A stretch of DNA of 64,000 nucleotides, taken from the NCBI RefSeq assembly GCF_012273515.2, contig NZ_CP050975.2, forward strand, positions 4,092,001-4,156,000, written 5' to 3'. A program made the translations under genes and the position numbers. Each line of letters starts with the position of its first letter. Position 1 is the stretch's first letter. Below the pieces are notes generated by a model. That model saw only the letters and a list, made by a program, of their open reading frames with translations, ran no database searches and was not told the DNA's origin. Positions 1-9,220 of this stretch are shown in pieces. The stretch is from Streptomyces sp. RPA4-2. Lineage in GTDB: Bacteria; Actinomycetota; Actinomycetes; Streptomycetales; Streptomycetaceae.

Positions 1-1264
1 CGGACGCCTCCCGGTGGGAGCGGGCCGGGACGACCTCGACGCGGCCCTTCTCGGCACCGACGACCTGGAGCTGGTTCACGAGCGGGGCGAGCTCCCGCGC
101 CCAGGACGCCGCCGGTGTCGTGTGCACGATGTCGTCGACGGACTTGAAACCGATCCACCCGGTGAATCCGGCGAAGGCGACGATGATCACGTACCACTTG
201 CGCGTCTTCGGCACGGTGAAGGGAAGGGCCGCCAGCAGCGCCACCCCGGCGAACAGCATCGCCAGCCGCGTGATGTTGGAGCCGATCTGCGAGCTGATCA
301 GCCAGACGAGGAGGACACCGAGGCCGTACACCGCCGCCGTGATCCGTACCGTCTTCCACTCCTTGGGCACGAGCGCGAAGACCAGCACGGAGTAGATCAG
401 CGGCAGCGAGGCCGAGCCGATGGACATCGGCTGGGTCCCGGAGAAGGGGAACAGCCACGCCGAGGCGGCCACGACGAGTGTCGGCGCGATCCCGAGCGCG
501 TACGCCCCGGGGCGCCGCTTCTGGAGGAAGAGGGCGGCCGCGACCAGGCCGACGAACAGCCCGGCCACCGGCGACGCGGCGGTGGCGAGGGCGGCGAGCG
601 GCGCCGCGCACAGCGCCTTCGCCCAGCGTTTGTGGCGCCAGCGGTAGGGCCAGCAGAAGACGACGGCCGCCGCGGCGAGCGCGAACACCATGCCCAGGCC
701 GTACGTGACGCGGCCCGACGCCGCGTTGCACAGCAGCGCGAAGACTCCCGCGAGCGCGGGCCACATCGGCTCGCGCACCGCACGGCTGCGGATCAGGATC
801 ATCGTCAGCAGCCCGGCGGAGAGCGTCCCCGCGATCATCATCGTGGTCCGGACGCCGAGCACGGACATCAGATACGGCGACACCACGCTGTACGACACCG
901 GGTGCATACCGCCGTACCAGGCGAGGTTGTACGCGGAGTCCGGGTGCCGTCCCACGAACTCGGCCCAGGCGTCCTGCGCCGCGAGATCCCCGCCACTGTT
1001 CGCGAACGAGAAGAACCATGCGAGGTGGAGCAGCCCGGCCAGCGCCGTGACGACCGCGACGGGGTGCCGGTGCACGAAGCCCTTCAGCCGGGCGGCACGG
1101 GTGCCGGGCTCCTCGTCGGCGCCGTCAGGTCCGTGAGCGCCGTCAGATCCGTCTGCGCCGTTCGGTCCGGCGGCCTCGGCGGAACGTGCGGGTAGCCGTA
1201 TTCGCGAGCCCGCCCTGGGGCCCGGATCGGCGTCGTCGGCGTGTGTCGGCTCCGCTGTCGCCAC
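1..1264 (-). CDS. Polytopic membrane protein, C-terminus outside the window
   Basis: The reading frame runs off the left edge, so the C-terminus is missing. It starts at a GTG preceded by AGGAG nine bases upstream. About 65 residues of Gly/Ala/Asp-rich, probably cytoplasmic leader are followed by many hydrophobic segments (AVVTALAGLLHLAWFF, TMMIAGTLSAGLLTMILI, FALAAAAVVFCW and others), so this is an integral membrane protein. The first loop after TM1 holds SGGDLAAQDAWAEF, and a WYGGMHPVSYSV motif follows. An acidic first loop like this recalls GT-C glycosyltransferases, but that is inference. Such proteins are often labelled MFS transporters; I see no clear MFS signature. Gap to dacC behind it: 236 bp. 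Confidence 0.7.
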   Translation of the reverse strand, partial: MATAEPTHADDADPGPRAGSRIRLPARSAEAAGPNGADGSDGAHGPDGADEEPGTRAARLKGFVHRHPVAVVTALAGLLHLAWFFSFANSGGDLAAQDAWAEFVGRHPDSAYNLAWYGGMHPVSYSVVSPYLMSVLGVRTTMMIAGTLSAGLLTMILIRSRAVREPMWPALAGVFALLCNAASGRVTYGLGMVFALAAAAVVFCWPYRWRHKRWAKALCAAPLAALATAASPVAGLFVGLVAAALFLQKRRPGAYALGIAPTLVVAASAWLFPFSGTQPMSIGSASLPLIYSVLVFALVPKEWKTVRITAAVYGLGVLLVWLISSQIGSNITRLAMLFAGVALLAALPFTVPKTRKWYVIIVAFAGFTGWIGFKSVDDIVHTTPAASWARELAPLVNQLQVVGAEKGRVEVVPARSHREAS

Positions 1265-1500
1265 TACAAGGCACTCCTGTGTCCCGTTTCCTCGCGCTCG
1301 CCCCGGGGCCGGCGGCCCGCGACCTGCCCCGATCTCGCGACGCTAGCACGCACCCCGCCGGGGAGCGCCCGGGTGGGGCGCCCCCGACGGGGTGCGGCAC
1401 GTTCGCGCTGTGCTCACCGCGCGTTCGCGTGGTGTTTCGGGGCGCTCACGGCGTACGCCGCCACAAGCGCGTCCGCTCGATCGCTCACCTGGACGTCCCC

Positions 1501-4218
1501 TCAGCTCACGCGGGTCAGCTTGGCGCCGAAGCCCGGCTCGGCGAGATCCTTCTGGAGCGCGACGGGGATCTTGACGGCGTGACTGGAACCGTCGCCGACC
1601 GTCAGCACACCGACGGTCTCGCCCGCCTTGCCCGTGTGCGGGACCGCCTGGCCGTCCTCGCCGATCGACAGCTTCGTCTTCAGACCGGGCCAGCCGACCG
1701 CCGTCATGTTCTTGGTGGCGACGACCGGCGTGCGGCCGCCGAGCTGGTCGTCCACGTACCCGACGACGTCGCCCTTCTTCACCACCGTGGCGGAGATCAG
1801 GCTCCGTTGGACCTTGTCGATCAGCTTCTGGCTGTTGGTGAGGGCGAGCTGGAGGCTGTCCCAGACCTTGCCGGTCCCGGCGTTCTGGCCGAGGACCGCG
1901 CCGTAGATCGTCTGCTGCTTGCCGTTCACCGTCTTGGTGGCGGCCCACACCAGGTTGCCGCCGGCGGGGGTCGACGAGCCGGTCTTCAGACCGATCACAC
2001 CGACCTGCTTCACCAGCAGGTCGTTGTTGTTGTAGATCTTGCTGTCGAGGCCGGGGATCTGGGCGCTGGCCATCCCGACGATGCCGCGGAACACGTCGTT
2101 CTGCATGACCTGCTTGGCCAGCTTGAGCTGGTCGGTCGCGGTGCTCACCGTCGTCTTCTGCAGACCGCTCGGGTCCGTGTACGTCGAGTTCGTCATGCCG
2201 AGCTTCTTGGCGGCGGCGTTCATCTTGGCGACGAAGGACTTGCTGTCGGAGTCCCAACGGGCGAGCAGCCGCGCCGCGTTGTTGCCGGACGGGATCATCA
2301 GCATCTGGAGCATCTCGCGCTCCGTGAACTGCTGCCCCTTCGACATGGCGGCCGTCGACTCGTCCGGCAGTTTCGACTCGTCCTCGGCCTGCTGGTCGAC
2401 GGTGATCTTCTCGCCTCCCTCGCTCCCCTTCAGAGGGTGCTCCTGGAGGATCACGTACGCCGTCATGATCTTGGCGACGCTCGCGATGGGGGCGGGTGCC
2501 TGCTTGCCGTCCGTGCCGAGGCTGCCGACGCCCTCGACCTCTATGGCCGACTGTCCATGGCCCGGCCAGGGCAGATCGAGGGTGCCGCCCTCGAAGGTGT
2601 ACGTGGCGTCGGCGCTGAGCCCGAGAGCCGCGCTCGGCAGCGGCCGTACGGCCTGCGCGATCGCGAAGATCACCACGAGCAGCAGGACCAGCGGCGTCCA
2701 GATCTTCACGCGGCGCGCGAGTGTCCGTACCGGGGTCTGCGGAGGCGGCGGCGTGTTCGTCAGCTCGGCGAGCAGGTCCAGCGGCGGCTTCGGCGGAAGC
2801 GGCTGCTGGGTGGTGCGCTCGGGGCCGACCTGGGGCATCGCCCTGGTGGCGTCGGCGGGGGTCACCCGCGGCTTCGCCGGTGCCTGTCCGTCCAGGGACC
2901 TGAGGGCGACGAATTTGCTGGTGCGTTCGGCCGCGGCCTCGGCCTTCGGCTCCGCCGCGGCCTTCGGCTTCGGCTCGTCCTCCGGCTTCGCCCCGGTCTT
3001 CGGCTCAGGCTTCGGTCCCGGCTTCGATCCGGGCTTGTCCGTCGGTGTTCCGGTGGATCTCGCGGCGGGCTCGGAGGCGGGCTTGTCCGTGGACGGCTTC
3101 GCGTCCGGCTTCGCGTCGCCCAGTTTGAGCATGGTGGTGGGCTGGTCCACGACCGGGCGCCGCGGCGCCTTGAAGACGGCGGTGGGCTGGTCCACGGGGG
3201 GCTTCGAGGTCGCGGGGGTCGCCGATCCCTCGACGTCGGACTTCGAGCCGGGCTTCACGTCCTCGACCGGGTCGTCACCGGACCCGGATTCCTCACCGGA
3301 CTCGGCGTCGGACCCGGAGTCCGAGTCGGACCCGGAGTCGGACCCGGACTCGGCGGCCTTCGTCCCGGCCGCGGCCTTCACCTCGCCGGCGGCCACGGGC
3401 TCGGCGTCCGAAGGTTCGGCGTCCGAGGGTTCGGCGTCCTTCTTCGACTCGGCGTCGGCGTCCACATCCGTGTCCGCCCCGGCGTCGTCCGCGACCGCGT
3501 GATCAGCCTCGGCGGCGGCCTCGCCGTCGTCACCGGCCTCCGCCTCGGCATCGGCATCGGCATCGGCCCCGGCATCGTTGTCGTCCGCGGATTCCTCAGC
3601 CGACGCTCCGTCAGCCGCGTCCTTGGCATCCCCGGCATCCCCGGCGTCCCGGGCACCCCCGTCGGCCCGGTCCCCGGCTCCGGCCTCCGCCCGCGCGTCC
3701 TCGTCGGCCGTCCCCGAGTCCTCCGCGGCCGTCTCCGCGCCCTTCGCCGCCGAGGCGGACTCCTCCGCCTCCTCGGCGCCCGCAGCCCCGCTCCCGGCCT
3801 CCTGCGGAACCTTGGACTCCTCCTCGTCCGCGCCCGACACCCACGCGGCCACCGCGGCCCGCAGCCGGGCGTCCCCGCCGGAACCCTTCTCGCCGGACCC
3901 ACCCGGGGTCTTCTCGCCGGACCCACCGGGAGTCTTCTCCCCGGAACCGTCGGAGACCTTCTCCCCGCCGCCCGCGGGAACCTTCTCCGCGGATCCGGCG
4001 GAACCTTCCGCCAGGGCCCGTGTCGAGAACACCGCCGTGGCCTGGTCCACCCGCACCGTGGCGGCCCGCTCACGGGCCACCGCCAGACGGGGGTCCGCCG
4101 ACGCGGCCGCGGCGGACCGCACCGGCCCCGGAACCGCGGCGGGGGTCCCCGACGTCGCTTCTGCCGACGACGCCGACGACTCGTGCTGCTTCGACCTGTC
4201 GGGGGACTCGCCCGCCAC
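1501..4218 (-). CDS. dacC: D-alanyl-D-alanine carboxypeptidase (peptidase S11) with a very long cytoplasmic tail
   Basis: A penicillin-binding peptidase S11 enzyme that trims the terminal D-Ala of peptidoglycan stem peptides outside the membrane. The catalytic triad of motifs is complete: SVAK (Ser580, Lys583), SGN (Ser644) and KTG (Lys745). One transmembrane segment (about residues 504-525, VLLLVVIFAIAQAV) puts the enzyme outside and about 500 residues inside. The inner half is low-complexity, acidic and Ala/Glu/Asp-rich, with GEKTPGGS repeats and three copies of a DQxTxx(F/L) motif near residues 60, 343 and 359. The start chosen is GTG 4218, preceded by GGAGGAGG with a five-base spacer; an in-frame ATG 87 bases upstream lacks such a site. 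At 905 residues it is about twice the usual family length because of the tail. Confidence 0.93.
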   Translation of the reverse strand: MAGESPDRSKQHESSASSAEATSGTPAAVPGPVRSAAAASADPRLAVARERAATVRVDQATAVFSTRALAEGSAGSAEKVPAGGGEKVSDGSGEKTPGGSGEKTPGGSGEKGSGGDARLRAAVAAWVSGADEEESKVPQEAGSGAAGAEEAEESASAAKGAETAAEDSGTADEDARAEAGAGDRADGGARDAGDAGDAKDAADGASAEESADDNDAGADADADAEAEAGDDGEAAAEADHAVADDAGADTDVDADAESKKDAEPSDAEPSDAEPVAAGEVKAAAGTKAAESGSDSGSDSDSGSDAESGEESGSGDDPVEDVKPGSKSDVEGSATPATSKPPVDQPTAVFKAPRRPVVDQPTTMLKLGDAKPDAKPSTDKPASEPAARSTGTPTDKPGSKPGPKPEPKTGAKPEDEPKPKAAAEPKAEAAAERTSKFVALRSLDGQAPAKPRVTPADATRAMPQVGPERTTQQPLPPKPPLDLLAELTNTPPPPQTPVRTLARRVKIWTPLVLLLVVIFAIAQAVRPLPSAALGLSADATYTFEGGTLDLPWPGHGQSAIEVEGVGSLGTDGKQAPAPIASVAKIMTAYVILQEHPLKGSEGGEKITVDQQAEDESKLPDESTAAMSKGQQFTEREMLQMLMIPSGNNAARLLARWDSDSKSFVAKMNAAAKKLGMTNSTYTDPSGLQKTTVSTATDQLKLAKQVMQNDVFRGIVGMASAQIPGLDSKIYNNNDLLVKQVGVIGLKTGSSTPAGGNLVWAATKTVNGKQQTIYGAVLGQNAGTGKVWDSLQLALTNSQKLIDKVQRSLISATVVKKGDVVGYVDDQLGGRTPVVATKNMTAVGWPGLKTKLSIGEDGQAVPHTGKAGETVGVLTVGDGSSHAVKIPVALQKDLAEPGFGAKLTRVS

Positions 4219-4449
4219 CGATGCCTCCTCCGTGCGCCACCCACCGGGCGCCCAACGAACCATGAAACCCTTGACCCGCTGCCCGGACATCGCTGTCCGA
4301 ACCATGTACCAGTGTCCTGTGTGCGGGCTTAACCCCTGCGGTAGACGAGAACGACATACCTGCCGGTTCCACTACGAACCGGTCACGCACTCTCGACAGA
4401 CCATTGTGAGAGGGGTCACCCTGTCATTCATCCACGCGGGGAGGCATGG

Positions 4450-5205
4450 ATGGGCAGGAGCCGCAGAACACTTCCGGAGGAGCTTCTGCTGCTGGCGTTG
4501 GACCCGACCACGGGTACCACCGCACAGCCGCAGTCGCTCGACCTCGGTCTGGCCGGAGCACAGCTAGTAGAGCTGGCGCTGGCCGGACGGATAGCCCCAG
4601 ACGGGGATCGTATCGCCGTGGTGGCACCACGGCCGACTGGAGATCCAACACTGGACTGTGCGTTGGAACTGCTTCGCCGGCGCGGAGCACCCGTACGCGC
4701 GGTCAACTGGATTGGCGGGCCCCGACTGGGACTTCGCCAGACCTACCTCTCGCATCTGGAGAGGTGCGGCATGGTCCATGCCGTGGCCGGCCAGATGTGC
4801 GGGGTGCTTCCGACGACTCGCTACCAAGCGACGGACACGGAGATCAGCCGGGAGATCAGATCCCGGCTGGACAGCGCGATCCGCACCGGCGTACCGCCGG
4901 ACCCGCGGACCGCGGCGCTCGCCGCGCTGGCCCATGCGGTCGGTCTCGGCAAGCACCTGTATCCGGGTAATGAGGGACGCTCGTCCCGCTCCCGGCTGCG
5001 GGACCTGATCAGACACGACCCCATGGGCGGCCTCGTGGCCCACGCGGTCATGGACGTTCAGAACGGTGCGGTCGCACAACCGCGCCGCAGCCCGGCACCG
5101 GCAGGCCGTCCGGCCACCGCCGGAGTCAGGTCCGCACCGGAACCCGCCCGCGGTGTTCCGATGCAACCGCGCCACGGTTCCATGGCGCGCGCCGTGGTCC
5201 ACTGA
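4450..5205 (+). CDS. GOLPH3/VPS74 family protein
   Basis: A 251-residue protein of the GOLPH3/GPP34 family, which in eukaryotes binds PI4P at the Golgi and in Streptomyces has an unknown role. The opening LPEELLLLALDP, the GLAGAQLVELALAGRI helix, LDCALELLRRRGAP, and the TALAALAHAVGL helix are typical of the fold. The C-terminal about 50 residues are Pro/Arg/Ala-rich and probably disordered. The ATG at 4450 follows GGGGAGG with a five-base spacer; another ATG four bases upstream is in the wrong frame. It is divergent from dacC across 231 bp. Confidence 0.85.
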   Translation: MGRSRRTLPEELLLLALDPTTGTTAQPQSLDLGLAGAQLVELALAGRIAPDGDRIAVVAPRPTGDPTLDCALELLRRRGAPVRAVNWIGGPRLGLRQTYLSHLERCGMVHAVAGQMCGVLPTTRYQATDTEISREIRSRLDSAIRTGVPPDPRTAALAALAHAVGLGKHLYPGNEGRSSRSRLRDLIRHDPMGGLVAHAVMDVQNGAVAQPRRSPAPAGRPATAGVRSAPEPARGVPMQPRHGSMARAVVH

Positions 5206-5609
5206 GCCGCAGTCCCACGGCACGCGCCGGCAGGCACCGTCGTTACGCACCACACGCAGTACCCAGCACCGCCAGCACCATCCCAGCATCACCCAGCGCC
5301 GCACCGCAGTCCCCAGGATCCGGTTCGGGAGCCGCTGGCTCGCGCGGGGCGGTGAGCCGTACGTCCGGACGACGACACGGCTCCGCCGCCCCGCGCGGCC
5401 GCATTTTACGGGTGGGAGGGCATATGCGTGCGGTATGCGCCGACGGGACGCGCGGGCGCGTGAGAGGCGCCCCGGTACACGCCGGATCCCCGAACTGGCC
5501 CGTACCCAGCGCATATCCGCTGTTTCCCAGCGGTAGAAAGCACCTTGGTGGCAATCTGCTCAACAGCAGATACGCAAAGTAGAGGCCCGCAGCCGGAGGT
5601 GCACGTCCC
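5206..5609. other. Intergenic region between GOLPH3-like and XRE genes
   Basis: 404 bp without a convincing gene. The GCATATGCGTGCGGTATGCGCC-like stretch (about 5420-5441) is partly repetitive and the final 100 bp is less GC-rich than its surroundings, as expected for a promoter of the downstream XRE gene. I see no clear terminator or operator. Confidence 0.4.
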
Positions 5610-6467
5610 GTGGCGTCAAGTGTCAATCCCACCGTCCGGCGGCGCCGGCTGGGCCAGGAGCTGCGCCGGCTCCGCGAGCTCAAGGGCATGACGGCCGAAG
5701 AGGTCGCCGAGCGCCTGCTGGTCTCGCAGTCGAAGATCAGCCGGCTGGAGAACGGGCGGCGCAGCATCAGCCAGCGTGACGTCCGCGACCTGTGCGGGGT
5801 CTACGAGGTCGAGGACCACCGGATCGTCGACTCGCTGATGCAGATGGCCAAGGACTCGCGCCAGCAGGGCTGGTGGCACTCCTTCGGCGACATCCCGTAC
5901 AGCGTCTACATCGGTCTGGAGACCGACGCGGCGAGCCTGCGGGTGTACGACCCCCAGGTCGTCCCTGGCCTGCTCCAGACCCGGCCGTACGCCGAGGCGC
6001 TGATCGCGGGCGCGCTGCCCGAGACCGCGCCCGCCGACATCGACAAGCGCGTCCAGGTACGTCTGCGCCGGCAGGAACGGATCTCCGCCCCGGACAACCC
6101 GCTGCGCCTGTGGACCGTCCTCGACGAGTCCGCGCTGCGCCGGGTGGTGGGGAACCGCTCCCTCATGCGCGACCAGCTGGAGCACCTGGTGGAGCAGTCC
6201 CAGTTCCCGCACGTCACGGTGCAGGTGATCCCGTTCGACATGGGCGCGCACCCGGGCCTCAACGGCCAGTACGCGATCCTGGAGTTCCCCGACGCGGCCG
6301 ACTCCAGCGTCGTCTACATCGAGGGTGTCACCAGCGACCTCTACCTGGAGAAGGCGAACGACGTCCAGAAGTACAGCGTGATGTACGAGCACCTGCGGGC
6401 GCAGGCGCTGAACGTGGAGCAGTCGCGACAGCTCATCGCGGACATCGCCAAGGAGTACGCGCGCTGA
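5610..6467 (+). CDS. XRE-family transcriptional regulator with DUF5753 domain
   Basis: The N-terminal helix-turn-helix (about residues 10-65; LGQELRRLRELKGMTAEEVA, SQSKISRLENGRR) is of the Cro/CI type. The rest matches the DUF5753 layout found in Streptomyces regulators paired with DUF397 proteins (QVVPGLLQTRPYAEALI, VQVIPFDMGAHPGL). The GTG start at 5610 follows GGAGG by about ten bases. A DUF397 gene lies 250 bp downstream on the same strand, the standard partner arrangement of Streptomyces XRE/DUF397 modules. The DNA target is unknown. Confidence 0.9.
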   Translation: MASSVNPTVRRRRLGQELRRLRELKGMTAEEVAERLLVSQSKISRLENGRRSISQRDVRDLCGVYEVEDHRIVDSLMQMAKDSRQQGWWHSFGDIPYSVYIGLETDAASLRVYDPQVVPGLLQTRPYAEALIAGALPETAPADIDKRVQVRLRRQERISAPDNPLRLWTVLDESALRRVVGNRSLMRDQLEHLVEQSQFPHVTVQVIPFDMGAHPGLNGQYAILEFPDAADSSVVYIEGVTSDLYLEKANDVQKYSVMYEHLRAQALNVEQSRQLIADIAKEYAR

Positions 6468-6717
6468 GGCGGGTTCCTGTGCTCCGGACACACCCCTGAT
6501 GGAGAAGCGGGGCATCGTACACTCCCCCTACGCCAGAACGGAAGACCCCACTGGAATATGCCACCCGGTCGAGTTAATAGTCGCTTCGCCCGCGGATGTT
6601 GGCGAGTAGCGTCGATCACGCCATCAAGCAACAACGTTGGCGTAAACCGCACCGCGCGTTCCGTAGCGGATCCGCGGCGCGGTGACAGCAACTCGACGAC
6701 TGGCTATCGGAGCGATC

Positions 6718-6927
6718 ATGGCAATCCAGCAAGGCGCCACGGACACGTGGACCAAATCCTCGTACTCGACCGGCAACGGCGCATGTGTCGAGGTCAAGTC
6801 CCCGGTTCTCGCGGCGATGGCCGTCCGGGACTCCAAGGTCCCCGAGGGCCCCACGCTGGCGTTCCCCGCGAACTCGTGGAACGCCTTCGTGGCAGAGGTG
6901 AGCCGGGGGGCTTTCGACCTCGCCTGA
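6718..6927 (+). CDS. DUF397 domain protein, partner of the upstream XRE regulator
   Basis: A 69-residue protein that is essentially one DUF397 domain: WTKSSYSTGNGACVEV, then VRDSK, then the FPANSWNAFVAEV end that defines the family. The start chosen (ATG 6718, CGGAG five bases upstream) gives MAIQQGATDTW. Members lie next to XRE/DUF5753 regulators and are thought to antagonise or modulate them. A bidirectional terminator-like hairpin follows. The 250 bp before the gene are less GC-rich and could hold its own promoter. Confidence 0.88.
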   Translation: MAIQQGATDTWTKSSYSTGNGACVEVKSPVLAAMAVRDSKVPEGPTLAFPANSWNAFVAEVSRGAFDLA

Positions 6928-6989
6928 TGCATCGACATCTTCGCCGACACCCACAACTGCACCGACCAACCGCATACGCACCACAGACA

Positions 6990-7035
6990 GAGCCCTCTCG
7001 ACTGGCCCGCCGTCCCGGCCGAGGGGGCTCGGCCC
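6990..7035. terminator. Terminator-like hairpin between convergent genes
   Basis: GAGCCCTCTCG (6990-7000) pairs with CGAGGGGGCTC (7020-7030) through an 11-bp stem with one G-U pair, followed by GGCCCTTTTCC. It sits between the ends of the DUF397 gene and the convergent gene ending at 7069 and could terminate both. Confidence 0.7.
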
Positions 7036-7068
7036 TTTTCCGGGGACTCCCCCGCGGGTGATCCCCGT

Positions 7069-7908
7069 TCAGCGCAGGAGGTCCACGTACCGGTCCGTCC
7101 CCGGCACCGTGGGAATGAAGGGCGCCACCAACTCGACCTTCCCCAGGCCCGCTTCGGCCACCGCCGTCTCGCGACCGGCGAAGTGCCCCTCCCAGCACTC
7201 CCGTGGATCCGCCTCCAGGAACCACAGCAGGGTCAGCCGGGTGTCGACGCCCTCGACCTGTTTCACATACGTCATGCGGTCGCCGGGGAGCGGGGTGGGG
7301 CGGAAGACCGTGACCATGGCGGCCGGGGAGTGCGCGAGCCGCCGGGGGAGGTGGCGGGAGCGCAGCCACTCCAGCAACTCGGCCCGCTGCCGCGGCCCTT
7401 CGGAGTCGATGACCTCCAGGACCAGCCCGGCGTAGGGGTGGTCGAGGGCGTGGAAGTCGCGGGGGCCCGCGGCGCCGTCCCGGTACACCGTCGCCTCGTG
7501 GTCCTGGAAGGCCGTGAAGACGTGCGTCCGGTCCTGGTACACCCGGCCGTCGCGGTTCAGCCGTTTGTTGATCCCGACGGTCCACTTCATGTGGTCGTCG
7601 TAGCGGCTCTCGGTGACCCAGTACGTCGACAGGTAGCAGCCGGCGGTGACGGGCTGGGCGACCGCCGACTTCTCCGGCACGCGCAGGAGTTGGAGGTCGC
7701 GGGGGGCGACCCAGCGGCGGCCCGCGTACATCCAGGGCATGGCCATCGCCCCGGCGTAGTAGTGGTCGTCCTCGTACCAGCGGTTGTACGCGTACTCGTG
7801 ACCCGGGTGCGGCTCGACCATGGTGATCAGCGCGTGGCCCGGGCGCACTCCGTACGGGCCGAGGGCGGCCAGTTCCGCGTACACCTCGCTGCGGGTGTCC
7901 TCACTCAC
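7069..7908 (-). CDS. Unknown protein, probably two dimeric alpha/beta-barrel (EthD-like) halves
   Basis: A 279-residue protein that I cannot assign to a named enzyme. The N-terminal half has a strand followed by NRWYEDDHYYAG, and the C-terminal half has LVLEVIDSEGP, a helix and RRLAHSPAAMVTVF. This strand-helix pattern with an N-x-W-Y-x-x-D-H motif resembles EthD-type dimeric alpha/beta-barrel proteins duplicated in tandem (inference). Trp, Tyr and His are frequent (HEYAYNRWYEDDHYY), which could line a pocket. GTG start with AAGGGGA upstream. It is divergent from an SDR gene and shares with it the 7945-7961 operator, so it probably belongs to the catabolic regulon. Confidence 0.75.
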   Translation of the reverse strand: MSEDTRSEVYAELAALGPYGVRPGHALITMVEPHPGHEYAYNRWYEDDHYYAGAMAMPWMYAGRRWVAPRDLQLLRVPEKSAVAQPVTAGCYLSTYWVTESRYDDHMKWTVGINKRLNRDGRVYQDRTHVFTAFQDHEATVYRDGAAGPRDFHALDHPYAGLVLEVIDSEGPRQRAELLEWLRSRHLPRRLAHSPAAMVTVFRPTPLPGDRMTYVKQVEGVDTRLTLLWFLEADPRECWEGHFAGRETAVAEAGLGKVELVAPFIPTVPGTDRYVDLLR

Positions 7909-7944
7909 GTCGTTCCCCTTCCTTCCTCCGCCGGTCGCCCATAC

Positions 7945-7961
7945 TCTGACGCCCCGTCAGA
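7945..7961. promoter_or_regulatory. Regulon operator copy A, TCTGACG-CCC-CGTCAGA
   Basis: A perfect inverted repeat with 7-bp arms and a 3-bp spacer, in the 147-bp divergent promoter region between 7908 and 8056. It lies 36 bp upstream of the minus-strand gene and 94 bp upstream of the SDR. The same motif recurs in front of most catabolic genes of the window. Confidence 0.8.
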
Positions 7962-8055
7962 CAAAGCGCCAGAGCCGCGGCGCCCACGGCGAACGAGCCG
8001 AAGGGACGCGCCGGCCCGGGGCGGACCGAGCCGCAAGCGGGAGGGGAAGACTGCG

Positions 8056-8841
8056 ATGTCACAGCTCGCGGGCAAGACCGTGGTCGTTTCGGGGGTCGGC
8101 GCCGGGCTCGGCCATCAGGTCGCGGCGGCTGTCGTGCGCGACGGGGGGAACGCCGTGCTGGGAGCGCGCACGGAGGCCAATCTGGCCAAGTCCGCGGCCG
8201 ACCTCGACCCGGACGGCGCGCACACCGCGTACCGGGCGACGGACATCACGGACGAGGCGCAGTGCGAGGCGCTGGCCGCGCTGGCGACGGAGCGGTTCGG
8301 GCGGATCGACGCGATCGTCCATGTCGCCGCCTGGGACAGCTACTTCGGCGGCCTCCAGGACGCGGATTTCACCACCTGGCAGTCGGTCATCGACGTGAAC
8401 CTGCTGGGCACCCTGCGGATGACCCGCGCCTGTCTGCCCGCGCTGAAGGTGTGCGGCGGCTCGGTCGTCATCATCGGGACGCAGTCGTCGGTGGCCGCCC
8501 CGTCACAGGTGCGGCAGGCGGCGTACGCGGCCTCGAAGGGCGCGCTGACGAGCGCGATGTACTCCATGGCGCGGGAGCTCGGCCCGCACCGGATCCGGGT
8601 CAACACCGTGCTGCCGGGCTGGATGTGGGGGCCGCCGGTGGAGGCGTACGTCCAGTTCACCGCGTACACCGAGGGCGTACCGGAGGCGGACGTCCTTCAG
8701 CGGCTCACCGAACGGATGGCCCTGCCCGAGCTGGCCACGGACGGGGACGTCGCGGACGCCGCGGTGTTCCTGGCCTCCGACCGGGCGCGGGCGATCACCG
8801 GGCAGTCCCTGCTCGTGAACGCCGGCGAGATCATGCGTTAG
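8056..8841 (+). CDS. Short-chain dehydrogenase/reductase (SDR)
   Basis: A classical SDR of 261 residues and NAD(P)-dependent. The Rossmann start is VVVSGVGAGLGHQVA (a GxxxGxG variant), the catalytic residues sit in IIGTQSSVAAP and YAASKGALTSA (Tyr-x-x-x-Lys), and RVNTVLPGWMWGPP follows. It ends with DVADAAVFLASDRARAITGQSLLVNAGE, the standard Rossmann C-terminus. The ATG 8056 follows a purine-rich GGGAGGGGAAG. It is divergent from the unknown gene at 7069-7908 and shares operator A. The substrate is unknown; hydroxyacyl or hydroxysteroid-type alcohols fit the regulon. Confidence 0.9.
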   Translation: MSQLAGKTVVVSGVGAGLGHQVAAAVVRDGGNAVLGARTEANLAKSAADLDPDGAHTAYRATDITDEAQCEALAALATERFGRIDAIVHVAAWDSYFGGLQDADFTTWQSVIDVNLLGTLRMTRACLPALKVCGGSVVIIGTQSSVAAPSQVRQAAYAASKGALTSAMYSMARELGPHRIRVNTVLPGWMWGPPVEAYVQFTAYTEGVPEADVLQRLTERMALPELATDGDVADAAVFLASDRARAITGQSLLVNAGEIMR

Positions 8842-9220
8842 CCGTACCAGTCCCGCCGTCCCTTCCCAGCCGTACGGGACCCGCATCCCGTACGCCCGTC
8901 GTCACCTAGGTCGTCCTGTCGATGTGCTGGCGAAGTGCCCGCTCATGGTGTGGTCCCCGTCACGGACACGACAACAGCCCGGGGGGTAAAGTAGAGGCAA
9001 AATCGTTCTGCTTTCTGATCTGCGTTCATATGCGTGACCGCGAAGGGTCTTGACCGCTCCCTCCGAACGGCGGTTCAATCCCCGAAGTCCCCGCACCCGC
9101 ACGGGGGCGCCGCCCTTCCCCAGGCTCTCGGCTCCGCCAGAGCAGGGGGGACCCCATGCGTACTGGCGAAGTGCCGTCCGGTATCTGCAGGTTCACAAGG
9201 CGGACCCCTGGAGGGGGCAC
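8842..9220. other. Intergenic region upstream of the symporter gene
   Basis: 379 bp. It contains a TAAAGT hexamer near 8987 in a locally AT-rich patch (about 8985-9035), a plausible promoter, and the GC-rich repeat-like element at 9116-9157. I see no gene here; weak in-frame starts upstream of 9221 lack a ribosome-binding site. Confidence 0.4.
9116..9157. repeat. Streptomyces-type intergenic hairpin repeat
   Basis: The stretch CCCCAGGCTCTCGG...CCAGAGCAGGGGGGACC contains a GGCTCT/AGAGC stem and ends in GGGGGGACCCC. The pattern resembles short GC-rich palindromic elements scattered between genes in many Streptomyces genomes (recalled, not checked). It lies in the putative 5' leader of the symporter mRNA. 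Confidence 0.45.

Noticed and set aside
1186..4332. Long plus-strand open frame over dacC and beyond
   Set aside because: The minus-strand frame has a complete S11 peptidase with an ideal ribosome-binding site; the plus-strand translation is Arg/Gly/Leu-rich low complexity typical of the antisense of high-GC genes.
8906..8913. ACCTAGGT palindrome upstream of the symporter gene
   Set aside because: Too short to distinguish from chance, and no second copy or relation to the regulon operator.
9050..9220. N-terminal extension of the sodium:solute symporter
   Set aside because: The added residues are Arg/Pro-rich and overlap a hairpin repeat; ATG 9221 follows GGAGGGGG and lies right before TM1.
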